A stretch of 64,000 nucleotides of DNA from Vibrio europaeus (GCF_001695575.1 NZ_LUAX01000001.1:1612001-1676000), one strand, 5' to 3'. Counted from the stretch's first letter, positions 42,958 to 53,158 are shown. Made by a program: numbers and translations. Notes: a model not told the origin generated them from the sequence alone.

Positions 42958-43898
42958 GCTACTTCTCCTGATTCTTTATCCTGCTTGATTGCTCTTTGAC
43001 CGTCAGCAGGAGGGCTAAGCTTTTTTGATTTTAGGTTTCCTTTAATCTTTGGTGCGATAAGGGCTGCCGCTACTAACACTGCGGTCACTAAGTTTAAATC
43101 CGACGCTTGTAACCCAAACATTCCTGTACTCAACGCGAAGGCTACCGCTAAACGGTAGAGAACGGAGCCAACGATAACCGCCACAACCGCTACCCAGATC
43201 TTTCTGCCGGGAATCAAAGTTTGTCCAAGAATCACTGCGGCTAAACCAACAACGATAGTACCAACCCCTGAAGTTACATCAGCAAAACTATTGGTTTGAG
43301 CAAACAAGGCGCCTGCAAAACCCACAAACCCATTGGATAACGCTAAACCAAAGTAAGTATAAAACGCCGTACTCGCCCCTTGAGCCGACACCATGCGCGC
43401 ATTGACACCTGTCGCTCTGAGCCCTAAGCCAAAGTCACTATTGAGCAACCTGACCACAAGCCAGCCCGATATCAAAACCAAGATTCCGACAATCAAAGGG
43501 CGAATCAGCATAGGGTCACCGATGGCTTCAAACGGGGTCAAAATGGTCTCTTCCCCAAGTAAAGCGACGTTAGGCCTACCCATAATTCTGATGTTGATTG
43601 AGAACGCAGCGATCATCGTCAAGATAGAAGCAAGCAAATGAAGAATGCCACAACGAACCGCTAAGAACGCGGTTACCCACCCCGTTGCCGCTCCTGCTAA
43701 AATAGCCATAAACGTCGCGAGCCAAGGGTTAATCCCAGCCACTATCGCCGTCGCAGCCACAGCCGCCCCCATAGGGAAGCTACCGTCAACACTTAAGTCG
43801 GGAAAATCAAGTACGCGAAAGGTGAGATAAACGCCCAGAGCAACAAGGCCATATAGCAAGCCAATTTCTAGAGCGCCAAAAAATGCAAAAGCAGACAT
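42954..43898 (-). CDS. ABC transporter permease (BPD_transp_2 type)
   Basis: A 314-residue inner-membrane protein with about eight or nine hydrophobic segments and a short basic C-terminal tail. Its sequence pattern (ALGVYLTFRVLDFPDLSVDGSF near the N-terminus) is that of the LivH/RbsC-related permease class seen with PF04392-type binding proteins. It overlaps the ATPase gene by four bases and follows the binding-protein gene after a 68-base spacer with a hairpin. Confidence 0.92.
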   Translation of the reverse strand: MSAFAFFGALEIGLLYGLVALGVYLTFRVLDFPDLSVDGSFPMGAAVAATAIVAGINPWLATFMAILAGAATGWVTAFLAVRCGILHLLASILTMIAAFSINIRIMGRPNVALLGEETILTPFEAIGDPMLIRPLIVGILVLISGWLVVRLLNSDFGLGLRATGVNARMVSAQGASTAFYTYFGLALSNGFVGFAGALFAQTNSFADVTSGVGTIVVGLAAVILGQTLIPGRKIWVAVVAVIVGSVLYRLAVAFALSTGMFGLQASDLNLVTAVLVAAALIAPKIKGNLKSKKLSPPADGQRAIKQDKESGEVA

Positions 43899-43929
43899 AC
43901 CAACTCCCTTTTCTGCTAGAGATCAAAGC

Positions 43930-43960
43930 GCCTCAAGCATATATTGCACACACTTGAGGC
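43930..43960 (-). promoter_or_regulatory. Intercistronic hairpin after the binding-protein gene
   Basis: GCCTCAAG (43930-43937) pairs with CTTGAGGC (43953-43960) around a 15-base loop. No T tract follows on the minus strand. Hairpins in this place often protect the upstream message, giving more binding protein than membrane components. Confidence 0.6.
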
Positions 43961-43966
43961 TGAGGT

Positions 43967-44932
43967 TTATTTCACGCTTGTTGCACGATCTAGAACGGAT
44001 TGAGGAATAGAAACACCGAGCTTAGTCGCTGCGGTTTTGTTCACCACAAGGTCTGAACCTTTAGCCACTTTAACGTCCAACGAACCAGGGCTTGAACCTT
44101 CTAAAATAGCCGCAACATAATCAGCGGTTTGCACACCCACTTGGTAGTAATCAAAACCTAAGCTCGCAATGGCGCCTTTATCGACATAAGAGGTCGCACC
44201 GCCAAGTACTGGCGTCTTAGCTTGGTTTGCCGCAACAATCATACCTTCGATGGCACTCGCGACTGTGTTATCCGTTGGTGCATAGAGAACATCTGATTTC
44301 GCAGCGATAGCTTGCGTCGCTGATTGCACGTCAGCACTTTTCAAAGCGGTTGCTTCAATCACTTCAATACCCTGCTCTGCTGCGCTCTGCTTAAGTAAAT
44401 CAACAAGAGTCACTGCGTTCGCCTCACCTGGGTTATACACCACACCGATAGACTTAGTGTTTGGCAAGATTTCTTTGATTAGCTCAACATGCTGACTCAC
44501 TGGCGAGAGATCCGAAAGCCCAGTAACGTTTTTGCCCGGTTGCTCTAGCTGCTTCACAAGCTTAGCGCCCACTGGATCGGTCACAGCAGTAAAAACAACG
44601 GGAATAGAGCGCGTCGCAGATACCAAAGCCTGTGCGGTTGGTGTAGCAATACCGACTAATACATCTGGCTTCTCACCAACATATTGGCGGGCAATCTGTA
44701 CCGCAATCGCTGGATTGCCTTGCGCAGTTTTATAGTCAAACTCAAGGTTTTTGCCCTGCTCGTAACCTTTAGCTTTTAAGCCATCGATTAAGCCTTGGCG
44801 TGTAGCATCCAACGCTGGGTGCTCAACAATCTGAGAAACGGCGACTTTCGCTGTTTTCGCCATAATGCTAGCGGATGAGAGTAATGTGACACCTGCAAGA
44901 GCGGCAGTTGCAATGACTTTTGCTGCTTTCAT
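43967..44932 (-). CDS. ABC transporter substrate-binding protein (PF04392 type)
   Basis: The ATG at 44930-44932, after AAGGAG, gives 321 residues with a signal peptide of about 25 residues ending near SIMAKT. The mature part reads VAVSQIVEHPALDATRQGLIDGLKAKGY, diagnostic of the ABC-substrate-binding family related to TrpX. There is no lipobox Cys, so it should be a free periplasmic protein. It is the first gene of the importer operon; a 17-base dyad (45106-45122) lies upstream. Aromatic amino acids are a plausible but unproven substrate. Confidence 0.9.
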   Translation of the reverse strand: MKAAKVIATAALAGVTLLSSASIMAKTAKVAVSQIVEHPALDATRQGLIDGLKAKGYEQGKNLEFDYKTAQGNPAIAVQIARQYVGEKPDVLVGIATPTAQALVSATRSIPVVFTAVTDPVGAKLVKQLEQPGKNVTGLSDLSPVSQHVELIKEILPNTKSIGVVYNPGEANAVTLVDLLKQSAAEQGIEVIEATALKSADVQSATQAIAAKSDVLYAPTDNTVASAIEGMIVAANQAKTPVLGGATSYVDKGAIASLGFDYYQVGVQTADYVAAILEGSSPGSLDVKVAKGSDLVVNKTAATKLGVSIPQSVLDRATSVK

Positions 44933-45105
44933 CTTAACTCCTTGATGTAATACCAACGTCCTTGTTCGCTCAAACATCTATCTCTAAGCTTGATAGGCAC
45001 TCGCCTAATCAATTGTTTGCTTAGATGACATAGCGTATGAGCCCGTTCATTGAACTTGGTATAAGCAATCATGTTGTGTGAGGGTAGATTTAGTATTGTT
45101 GTTAT

Positions 45106-45122
45106 TGCACAAAATATGTGCA
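45106..45122. promoter_or_regulatory. Palindrome TGCACA-N5-TGTGCA upstream of the ABC operon
   Basis: A perfect 6-bp-arm dyad with a five-base centre lies 174 bases before the binding-protein start, in the 272-base gap between the importer and the methyltransferase gene. I cannot match it to a known regulator. The rest of the gap shows no gene. Confidence 0.4.
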
Positions 45123-45204
45123 CATCAATATTATTACCAACATGCTGTTCAAAAGAAAAGCAACTTTTAACATTAAAGCAACAAAAGGAGAGCCGCGTTG
45201 TCGT

Positions 45205-46398
45205 TTACTGTTTCACGGCATGAATCAACAAGTTGCGCGGGGTTGTCTCTCTAGAACAAAACTCAGATAAGGTCACCTCGTAGCCTTGTTCTTGTAGGTA
45301 GAGCGCTTTGTCTAGCACCAACCACAGCTCCAACACGCGGCGAAAAGGTTGCTGTACCAAACTGATGCGCTCCATCTGCCAATATCGATCCTGACCTAAC
45401 TTTTCATAGTAGCCAAAATCAACTTCAGGCAAACTGACTCCCTTCTGCTCACATGCCCAGCGACAAAACGCTGCAAAACCTTCTGCCAACAGAGATTTTT
45501 TGATGCTAGGCATAGGTTGATAGGTGTTGATTTGCGTGATGTCGCGCATCAGTAAGTCTAAGCCTAGACGATAGGTCATCTCTTCCATGCGATGGCGTTT
45601 GACGCGCTCGCCCCCCGTTACCGTCTCTTGTAGAGGGATTCTAAGCTCTTGGCGCGTTAGAGTCAGTGTCGAAGCTCGGCCAAGCTCAGATAAGGCTTGA
45701 TAAGTATCGCTATTGACCAAGTGATAACAGCATGGTGATAAGGTCACGGCAGGAAGTTGCTTACTCGTAGCATGATCGATTAACGAGACATGCAAATCAC
45801 CACAGGCATGCAAGGCAACCGCGTGTTGATTACTGTTGAATGCCACCTCGGCCTGTTCACTCAGCGCATCACCTTGAATGAAATGCATCGTGAGGCCCTG
45901 CTTGTCTGCCTCGCGTTGACCCGACTCGCACAGTGCTTGCTGGTATTCAAAACTAGTGACCTTCTGCTGAGTTTGGCTCGCAAGAATTCTCCCGAGAAAG
46001 CCCTTGCCTGAACACCACTCAAGCCACTCACCACCATGATGGTTGTTAATAGCCGCTTCCCCCATCGAGAGAATTTGCGCTAATTTTCGCCCGGGTACGC
46101 CACTTTCAACACCTCGTGCTAATTCAAGCCCTTTGTTGTCAATTTGTGGCAGTGTTGTCCAGCCGTTAATCTGCTCAAGACAAGGTAGGTAGCATGACAT
46201 ATCGTTAAGCAATGAAGCGTTGTCTTGCTTATAAGAAGTAATTTGCTCAGGGGAAAGACTCTCTAACCAACCACACAATTCTGAGCTATGAGTAAGCCAA
46301 GGCAAAGATTGCTGATCAGATAGAAAAAATGGCTCAAAGCGCCAGTAGGCTTGATGTTCAATCAAGAAATGATTGAGTGATTGGAATTGGTTTAACAT
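45205..46398 (-). CDS. SAM-dependent methyltransferase, GSTCD-like (Methyltransf_32)
   Basis: The ATG at 46396-46398 lies after a strong GGGGAAG and gives 397 residues; a longer frame to 46485 would overlap cysB and lacks support. The SAM-binding motif reads EWCSGKGFLGRILA, followed by HACGDLH and LSPCCYH. These motifs are shared with the methyltransferase part of eukaryotic GSTCD and a class of bacterial proteins of unknown target. The N-terminal 110 residues show no clear domain. It lies directly downstream of cysB, which hints at co-expression. Confidence 0.85.
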   Translation of the reverse strand: MLNQFQSLNHFLIEHQAYWRFEPFFLSDQQSLPWLTHSSELCGWLESLSPEQITSYKQDNASLLNDMSCYLPCLEQINGWTTLPQIDNKGLELARGVESGVPGRKLAQILSMGEAAINNHHGGEWLEWCSGKGFLGRILASQTQQKVTSFEYQQALCESGQREADKQGLTMHFIQGDALSEQAEVAFNSNQHAVALHACGDLHVSLIDHATSKQLPAVTLSPCCYHLVNSDTYQALSELGRASTLTLTRQELRIPLQETVTGGERVKRHRMEEMTYRLGLDLLMRDITQINTYQPMPSIKKSLLAEGFAAFCRWACEQKGVSLPEVDFGYYEKLGQDRYWQMERISLVQQPFRRVLELWLVLDKALYLQEQGYEVTLSEFCSRETTPRNLLIHAVKQ

Positions 46399-46444
46399 GA
46401 CTTCCCCCCTAAACGGATATTTTAGAGGGAAGCCAATCGAGATG

Positions 46445-47437
<993 letters not shown>

Positions 47438-47717
47438 TTATCGACGCCCCATAGTGAGCAAATATAGTTTATAATATTTAGTTATAACGCCTATAGGTTT
47501 AAATTGATAGTCCAATCGCAATTAAGGTAAGGAAATACGGGCCGTTTTTGCGCCTGATTGCCCATTTTGCAATCAAATACTCAGAATGAGCTTTGCAATC
47601 AGAGTTTTCATTAATAAAATTTATCAATTGGGCGATAATACAAAACAGGTGCAGTAGCTTAGCGGAATCGTGTATGCTTACCTGCTAGCCATTACAAAAA
47701 CATAAGATACGGAATTT

Positions 47718-48482
47718 ATGAATATTGGTTTAATCATAGCTTTAGTTGCCATCTTACTCATTTTGATCCTTGGCTATAACATTATGCTCCAGTATAAAGT
47801 TAAAGCTGAAACGGCGCGAAAACAGGAAAGTTCCCGCTATTTACAGATCATAGACGCAACCGAAGACCTCATCGGGCATGCCCATCATATGCCTTATAGT
47901 AAAGAGCTATTGATGTGTCTTAATACCCGTATTCTAGATGCATTGCAAAGCATGCATGAACTCGATCCAAAGAATAAGCAATTAGAGCAGCGGGTTGAGC
48001 ACGTAAAACAGCAAATTAAGCAGCTTGAAGAGAATTTCAAAGGTGGCGAAAGTGCGACTTTTAAGGTTCCATCAAGTGATAAACAAGCGATTGTAATGCT
48101 GAAACTTGTCAAACGTCTACGCGATACAATTCGTAGTGAACACAACAAGGGTCGCTTCGAAACTCAAGCGTTTGTTGCAGAGAATGCTCGACTAGAAACC
48201 ATTCAGATTCGCATCAATATCGAGAATGTTATTAAACGCTCGAATGATGCCATCGTTCGTGGTCAGCCAGGTACTGCTATTCAATTGCTGAAGAAAGGTC
48301 TCGATGCGTTAAGTACTAAGAACGACAGTTACTCAACACAAGCTCGCGAGAAGTTACAGACTATGTACGATGAGCTTGAGACAAAACGCCAAAGTCGAAA
48401 TGCCGAAGAACTTCATCAAATTGAAGAAGATCAACGCAAAGACGATATGGATGCGCTCTTTGGCGAAAAGAAAAAGTGGTAA
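47718..48482 (+). CDS. Membrane-anchored coiled-coil protein of unknown function
   Basis: The 254-residue protein has one N-terminal membrane segment (about residues 4-22) and a long, mostly helical cytoplasmic part with heptad-like runs (KNKQLEQRVEHVKQQIKQLEENF near 85-108 and KLQTMYDELETKRQSRNAEEL near the end). The C-terminus is charged (DDMDALFGEKKKW). No enzyme motif is seen. Homologues in Vibrio are, as far as I recall, annotated only as hypothetical or DNA-repair ATPase, and I would not accept the latter from sequence. A terminator follows. Confidence 0.85.
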   Translation: MNIGLIIALVAILLILILGYNIMLQYKVKAETARKQESSRYLQIIDATEDLIGHAHHMPYSKELLMCLNTRILDALQSMHELDPKNKQLEQRVEHVKQQIKQLEENFKGGESATFKVPSSDKQAIVMLKLVKRLRDTIRSEHNKGRFETQAFVAENARLETIQIRINIENVIKRSNDAIVRGQPGTAIQLLKKGLDALSTKNDSYSTQAREKLQTMYDELETKRQSRNAEELHQIEEDQRKDDMDALFGEKKKW

Positions 48483-48505
48483 TATAATCCCACTCAACCT
48501 ATTCA

Positions 48506-48535
48506 AAAAGGTCGCAATTGCGGCCTTTTGTTTTT
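48506..48535 (+). terminator. Terminator before miaE
   Basis: AAAAGGTCGC (48506-48515) pairs with GCGGCCTTTT with one G-T pair around AATT, followed by GTTTTT. It ends the 47718-48482 gene and separates it from miaE. Confidence 0.85.
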
Positions 48536-48555
48536 AATTTAGCTATAAAACCACG

Positions 48556-49326
48556 ATGATTGAACTAAAACAATTTCAAAGCTTACTGGAGCCAATTGAT
48601 GGTTTCCTGCAATGCTCAACGCCGGACAAATGGGTAGAAGAAGCTCGCAAGCCTGAAAACCTAAAAGTCGTTTTAATCGACCACTTGCTGTGTGAACTTA
48701 AGGCTGGCCAGTCTGCCATGTACCTGATTCGCAAGTACGCGGTAGATAAAGAGAGTGCGCATAGCTTACTTGATTGGTTTAAACCCTATGAAGACTTTGC
48801 TTATCGCAAAACCGGTAGCCTTGAAACGTTGAAAGGTAAGAGCAATATCTCTAAAGCGATCATGGCAAAGTCTAACTCGCCTTATAGCCAAGATTTGATC
48901 GACAAAATGGTTCTCTTGATAAAAGAAGAACTCCACCACTTCTATCAGGTGCTTGAAATCATGGACAGCAGAGATATCGTGTACGAGCCAGTTCAAGCCA
49001 GTCGTTATGCCAAAGGCTTGATCGCCAAGATGGCAACGCACGAGCCACAAACCTTGATTGATAAGCTTATCATCGGCGCCTACATAGAAGCTCGTTCATG
49101 CGAACGCTTTGCTAAACTAGCACCACATATGGATGAAGATATCGCTAAGTTCTACGTATCTCTATTGCGCTCAGAGGCGAGGCACTATCAAGACTATCTC
49201 ACACTCGCTGAAGATATAGCAGGAAAAGACATCACTGAGCGCGTTGACTACTTCGGTAAAGTAGAAGCGGAGTTAATCTCTTCACCTGATAGTGACTTTA
49301 AGTTTCATAGCGGAGTTCCAGCTTAA
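48556..49326 (+). CDS. miaE: tRNA-(ms2io6A)-hydroxylase MiaE
   Basis: MiaE hydroxylates the isopentenyl group of ms2i6A37 in tRNA; it is present in Salmonella and Vibrio but not in Escherichia coli. The 256-residue ferritin-like protein carries di-iron ligands in ELKAG, EELHHFYQ and RSEARHYQDYL, and an EARSCERF helix. Length is near that of the Salmonella enzyme. It is a single gene downstream of a terminator. Confidence 0.93.
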   Translation: MIELKQFQSLLEPIDGFLQCSTPDKWVEEARKPENLKVVLIDHLLCELKAGQSAMYLIRKYAVDKESAHSLLDWFKPYEDFAYRKTGSLETLKGKSNISKAIMAKSNSPYSQDLIDKMVLLIKEELHHFYQVLEIMDSRDIVYEPVQASRYAKGLIAKMATHEPQTLIDKLIIGAYIEARSCERFAKLAPHMDEDIAKFYVSLLRSEARHYQDYLTLAEDIAGKDITERVDYFGKVEAELISSPDSDFKFHSGVPA

Positions 49327-49353
49327 CGAGCTTATAACTTACCTCTCCAGACT

Positions 49354-49378
49354 AAAAAGGATGCTTATCAGCATCCTT
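49354..49378 (-). terminator. Terminator of the RelA/SpoT-like gene
   Basis: A 9-bp perfect stem (49357-49365 with 49370-49378, loop TATC) has TTTTT on the minus strand and a weaker T run on the plus strand, so it mainly serves the minus-strand gene and possibly miaE as well. Confidence 0.82.
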
Positions 49379-49400
49379 GTATTGTTACTACTGATTGGCA

Positions 49401-50585
49401 TTAGGTATCGAGGAGAGCTTCACCTAATCCCGCCGCGTATAACTTCTTACTGATCCGATTAAGTGCTTCCGCGTGTTTTGGCTCAACCACTAAGGTGCCC
49501 TTACTTTTCAGTACATCCATCATGGCTTCAACACAGTTAGCATCGCTATCAACGCCATCTAATTTAGAACGGATAAACTGGAACCAGTTTTCATCCATTT
49601 TCTTCTTCACTTTGTCGATAACTTCTTGGCTCACGACTTCGAACTGTTGGCGGTTATCAAAAGAGTTCTGATTAGTTCGCGCTATATCATAAACAATATG
49701 CGCTTTCTTCTTCGCTATCAGCATACCGGGAATATTGAGCTGCAGCTCTGCAATTTGTCCGTTACTCATTTTGAGGAAGAATTTGATGTCTTTGTAACCG
49801 CTGCTATCCGGGGCTACATTGTGTTGTTCTAGATTACTGCCCCCTCGCGCAAGCTGATAGCGATCTTTCAGCGCTTTTTGGTGAGTGGCGACTGCTTGAA
49901 ATTCTTCCGTACCACAAATAAACAACTTGGCACTCTGAAGGTCGCGGAATCTTTTGACTTTAACAGTGATGCGCGCGCAGTCTTTCAAATCTCCGACATC
50001 ATTTGCTCTTACTCGTGTGGTAATTTTGGCTAATGCTCCACTGTAGCTTTTAATCCCTCCATAGGCGCCAGGAGGAAAGCTCACCTCAGCGCCGAATGCT
50101 ACTTTGAGCCTTTCTGCGAATGTATTGAGCTCAACCTGAGCTTGGATTATTTCTTTAAACATCAAAAATAGCTGCTTACGTTTCAGTTTGGCATTAGCGA
50201 CTTGGTTTTTACCTTGGAAATCCATCGCCTTAGTATTCAATACCTGTTTACCTGCTGCATTGGTTTCTAGGTACTGAGATAGGTCTTCATCAAGGTACTC
50301 CACTAAATGGGCATCGTTGGTAAGGATATCGTGCATGAGTTTGCACATTTTGCCTTCTTCAGTCTGTTGGAAGCTCTTCGACTTTAGCTGGGCACGCAAC
50401 TCAGCCAAGCTCGACTGATATTCGGTTTGATTGACAAGGCGAAAACCTTGCGAAAGATGGGCGGATTGGTTGATTCTTTTTAAAACTTCAGCTTTAACTT
50501 TTGCGACATCTCCAACCGTCATTTTCTTGGTGACAGCGCCACCCAAAGCTTCACTGCCCACTGATGCGACTAATGTATCTGCCAT
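49401..50585 (-). CDS. Orphan RelA/SpoT-like nucleotidyltransferase-domain protein
   Basis: The ATG at 50583-50585, eight bases after AAGGAG, gives 394 residues. The N-terminal 170 residues look helical and unassigned. From about residue 178 the protein has a RelA/SpoT synthetase-type pattern: IKSYSGALAKI (178-187), DLKDCARITV (199-208) in the place of the DxxGxR motif, SGYKDIKFFL (262-271) for GY-x-hydrophobic, AELQL (279-283) with the key Glu and KKAHIVYDIAR (293-303) with a His and Tyr. Similar divergent domains occur in phage, toxin and small alarmone synthetase proteins. No HD hydrolase, no TGS/ACT domain and no partner gene is seen. Activity is unknown. Confidence 0.72.
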   Translation of the reverse strand: MADTLVASVGSEALGGAVTKKMTVGDVAKVKAEVLKRINQSAHLSQGFRLVNQTEYQSSLAELRAQLKSKSFQQTEEGKMCKLMHDILTNDAHLVEYLDEDLSQYLETNAAGKQVLNTKAMDFQGKNQVANAKLKRKQLFLMFKEIIQAQVELNTFAERLKVAFGAEVSFPPGAYGGIKSYSGALAKITTRVRANDVGDLKDCARITVKVKRFRDLQSAKLFICGTEEFQAVATHQKALKDRYQLARGGSNLEQHNVAPDSSGYKDIKFFLKMSNGQIAELQLNIPGMLIAKKKAHIVYDIARTNQNSFDNRQQFEVVSQEVIDKVKKKMDENWFQFIRSKLDGVDSDANCVEAMMDVLKSKGTLVVEPKHAEALNRISKKLYAAGLGEALLDT

Positions 50586-50745
50586 TAATCCAACTCCTTC
50601 TCTAACGTTACGCTTGCGCGCATGGTTTGCACGGCAACTCATTCATAACATTGATTAAAGAAGATATTTGAACTTATAGACAGTGCAAGTGATGAGATTG
50701 AGATAAAGATCAGCAAATTGATATTCGAAGAGAGATAGCGGGTAC

Positions 50746-50770
50746 AAAAAAGCCAGCGAACGCTGGCTTT
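50746..50770 (-). terminator. Terminator of pyrF
   Basis: AGCCAGCG and CGCTGGCT form a stem at 50751-50768, followed on the minus strand by TTTTTT. It lies 11 bases after the pyrF stop. Confidence 0.9.
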
Positions 50771-50780
50771 AGAAAGGGAC

Positions 50781-51476
50781 TTACGCAAGAGTCGCGTTAA
50801 TGTCTGCTAATACCGCTGCAGGATCGGCAGCTTGAGTAATCGGGCGGCCAATAACTAAGTAGTCAGACCCTGCTTGAATCGCATCAACTGGCGTCATAAT
50901 TCGTTTCTGGTCACCAACCGCTGCGCCTGCCGGGCGAATGCCAGGAGTCACCAGTTTAAACTCTTTACCTAGCTCGCTCTTAAGCATTGAAGATTCTTGT
51001 GCTGAACAAACCACGCCATCTAGGCCTGAGTTTTTGGTCAGGTTTGCTAGGCGAATAACCTGCTCTTGTGGCGCAATGTTTAAGCCGATGCCTGCTAAAT
51101 CACTTTGTTCCATACTGGTTAGCACTGTCACACCAATGAGTAGCGGACGATTTTTACCATAAGGTTCTAGGATCTCACGAGATGCTGTCATCATGCGCTC
51201 GCCACCACTGGCATGTACATTTACCATCCATACACCAAGCTCTGCCGCAGCGCGTACCGCTTTAGAACAAGTATTTGGAATATCGTGGAACTTAAGGTCT
51301 AAGAACACTGAAAAGCCGCGCTTGTGCAATTCTTTGACGAAATCAGGACCAAATAGCGTAAACATCTCTTTGCCCACTTTTAGTCGGCATGAGCTTGGGT
51401 CAATTCTATCAACAAAAGCGAGTGCATCAGCTTGGTTATCGTAATCAAGTGCAACTATTACTTTTTGGTCGATCAT
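50781..51476 (-). CDS. pyrF: Orotidine 5'-phosphate decarboxylase
   Basis: PyrF converts OMP to UMP, the last step of pyrimidine synthesis. The 231-residue TIM barrel carries VALDYDN, the catalytic [11 protein letters not shown] set and the phosphate-binding GIRP and VIGRPIT motifs. It follows lapB on the same strand across 85 bases, the lapA-lapB-pyrF order found in Escherichia coli. Confidence 0.97.
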   Translation of the reverse strand: MIDQKVIVALDYDNQADALAFVDRIDPSSCRLKVGKEMFTLFGPDFVKELHKRGFSVFLDLKFHDIPNTCSKAVRAAAELGVWMVNVHASGGERMMTASREILEPYGKNRPLLIGVTVLTSMEQSDLAGIGLNIAPQEQVIRLANLTKNSGLDGVVCSAQESSMLKSELGKEFKLVTPGIRPAGAAVGDQKRIMTPVDAIQAGSDYLVIGRPITQAADPAAVLADINATLA

Positions 51477-51561
51477 TTCATCTCCTAACTTACTTTAATC
51501 AAATCGAAAAAAAGCAGCGGGATCGCCGCTGCCATTTTGTAATGGGATTACCCCATAAAAA

Positions 51562-52731
51562 CTATTCACCATCCAATCCTCGGATTGGCTTGATCGTCCC
51601 CCACCCTTTACATGAAGGGCAATGCCAATACATGGAATGGGTCGAAAAACCGCATTTACGACATCGATAGTGAGGCTTAACCTTAAGCTGTTCCCCGACC
51701 AGTTTCTGCAGTGTGCCAAGACTGGCCTTAGCTCTACCCTCTTCAGCTTCTGCTAAATGGTAGTCCATCAAGCGATAAAAGCCCTTCATGGTTGGGTTTT
51801 TAACCAGCTGACGAGTCAACAGCTCCTGAGCAGCACCAGCGCCATCATGCTGTGCGACAAGTTGTGCGAGCATCAACTCAGCAGATACACCTGCTTTGTT
51901 AACAATGCACTGGCGCAAGAAATTAAGTAACTCGTCTTCTTGACCTAGATGATGGTAACACTCTGCTAAGGTGGGTAATACCTCACTAACAAAGTCACTG
52001 TCTTGCTCTAACACCATCTCCATATACTTGATGGTATTGTTGTAATCTTCGTCATCTAGATACAACTTGCCCAACGCAATGCTAGCACGGACACACTTTG
52101 GATCCTCAGACAGCGCTCGCTTAAAGTTCTGCATCGAGATCGCATGGTTGCCGTCTGCTTTTTCTTGCATCGCCAGCTCACACCAAAAGTGTCCAATACT
52201 GGTTCGCATCCTTTTGCGCCCCATCTTGACCAACAAAGACGCATAATGAATGGCTTTGTTCCACTCACGTGTCTGCTGATAAATCGCGACAAGTTGTTGT
52301 AAAGCCGCTTCACGATGATCAGGCTCTTCAACCAACTGCTCAAAGATTTTTTCAGCACGGTCAAGGAAACCTGACGCCATATAATCTTTTGCTAGCTGTT
52401 GAAGCGCGATGTTTTTCTGGTCAATCGTCAAACCAGATCGGGAAATTAAATTTTGGTGGATACGAATGGCGCGATCAACTTCGCCTCTAGAACGGAATAA
52501 GTTGCCTAGCGCTAAGTGGGTATCGATCGTTTCATTATCAACTTGAAGAAGTTCGATAAAGTGATCAACGGCCTTGTCAGATTGATCTGACAAAAGAAGG
52601 TTCAAACCCGTCACATACTGACGTGATATTTGGTTTGATTGTTTCTGCTTGTCTTGCTGGGCACTTCGATTACCCATATACCAACCGTAAGCGGCGGCAA
52701 TTGGCAATAACAAGAAGAGAATTTCTAACAT
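51562..52731 (-). CDS. lapB: Lipopolysaccharide assembly protein LapB
   Basis: LapB (YciM) regulates LpxC turnover with FtsH and so balances LPS and phospholipid output. The ATG at 52729-52731 gives 389 residues, equal to Escherichia coli. It has an N-terminal membrane helix (about 1-20), tandem TPR repeats through residue 330 and a rubredoxin-like C-terminus with CRKCGF and CPSCKGW. It is coupled to lapA across 26 bases. Confidence 0.96.
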   Translation of the reverse strand: MLEILFLLLPIAAAYGWYMGNRSAQQDKQKQSNQISRQYVTGLNLLLSDQSDKAVDHFIELLQVDNETIDTHLALGNLFRSRGEVDRAIRIHQNLISRSGLTIDQKNIALQQLAKDYMASGFLDRAEKIFEQLVEEPDHREAALQQLVAIYQQTREWNKAIHYASLLVKMGRKRMRTSIGHFWCELAMQEKADGNHAISMQNFKRALSEDPKCVRASIALGKLYLDDEDYNNTIKYMEMVLEQDSDFVSEVLPTLAECYHHLGQEDELLNFLRQCIVNKAGVSAELMLAQLVAQHDGAGAAQELLTRQLVKNPTMKGFYRLMDYHLAEAEEGRAKASLGTLQKLVGEQLKVKPHYRCRKCGFSTHSMYWHCPSCKGWGTIKPIRGLDGE

Positions 52732-52757
52732 CAAGTAACAGCCTACCTAATACAACT

Positions 52758-53036
52758 TTAAGCTTTACCTTGGCTTGCTTCACTCACTGACGGAGATAAC
52801 TTGTTAAGCTGCTTCTTCAGTTTACGTACCTGCAACTTAGATTTAAGGTGCAAGCTGCCGAAAATGATCCATGCTACTGCGAAGCCACCAATAAACACGC
52901 CACCAAGCAACGTAGACAGGTGGAAATCACCTTGAGCAATTAGATAATTGAAATTAACGACTGCCTGATTTTGAGAGCCTAATGCCAATGCAATTAAGAA
53001 TAGGGCCAGTACAAGAACGATTTTTATAATTTTCAT
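52758..53036 (-). CDS. lapA: Lipopolysaccharide assembly protein LapA
   Basis: LapA (YciS) is a small inner-membrane partner of LapB. The 92-residue protein has two hydrophobic segments (about 3-20 and 43-63), the family motif SQNQAVVNFNYLIAQGDFHLS between them and a basic helical tail. Position ihfB-lapA-lapB-pyrF follows the gammaproteobacterial order. Confidence 0.95.
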   Translation of the reverse strand: MKIIKIVLVLALFLIALALGSQNQAVVNFNYLIAQGDFHLSTLLGGVFIGGFAVAWIIFGSLHLKSKLQVRKLKKQLNKLSPSVSEASQGKA

Positions 53037-53123
53037 AGTCCATCACCTAAGATAAGTTCTGCCGTTACGATTATGCAGTAAAAGCTACAAACAAACCATG
53101 GTTATCTCGGTTATTCCAATGAT

Positions 53124-53158
53124 AAAAAAGCGGCATACGCTATGTATGCCGCTTTTTT
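53124..53158. terminator. Terminator between ihfB and lapA
   Basis: A 15-bp perfect stem (53125-53139 with 53145-53159) with a GCTAT loop and A/T runs on both sides. It ends the ihfB transcript and would reduce read-through into lapA. Confidence 0.88.

Noticed and set aside
50586..50642. Longer start of the RelA/SpoT-like gene
   Set aside because: The inner ATG has AAGGAG at eight bases; the extension is basic and without support.
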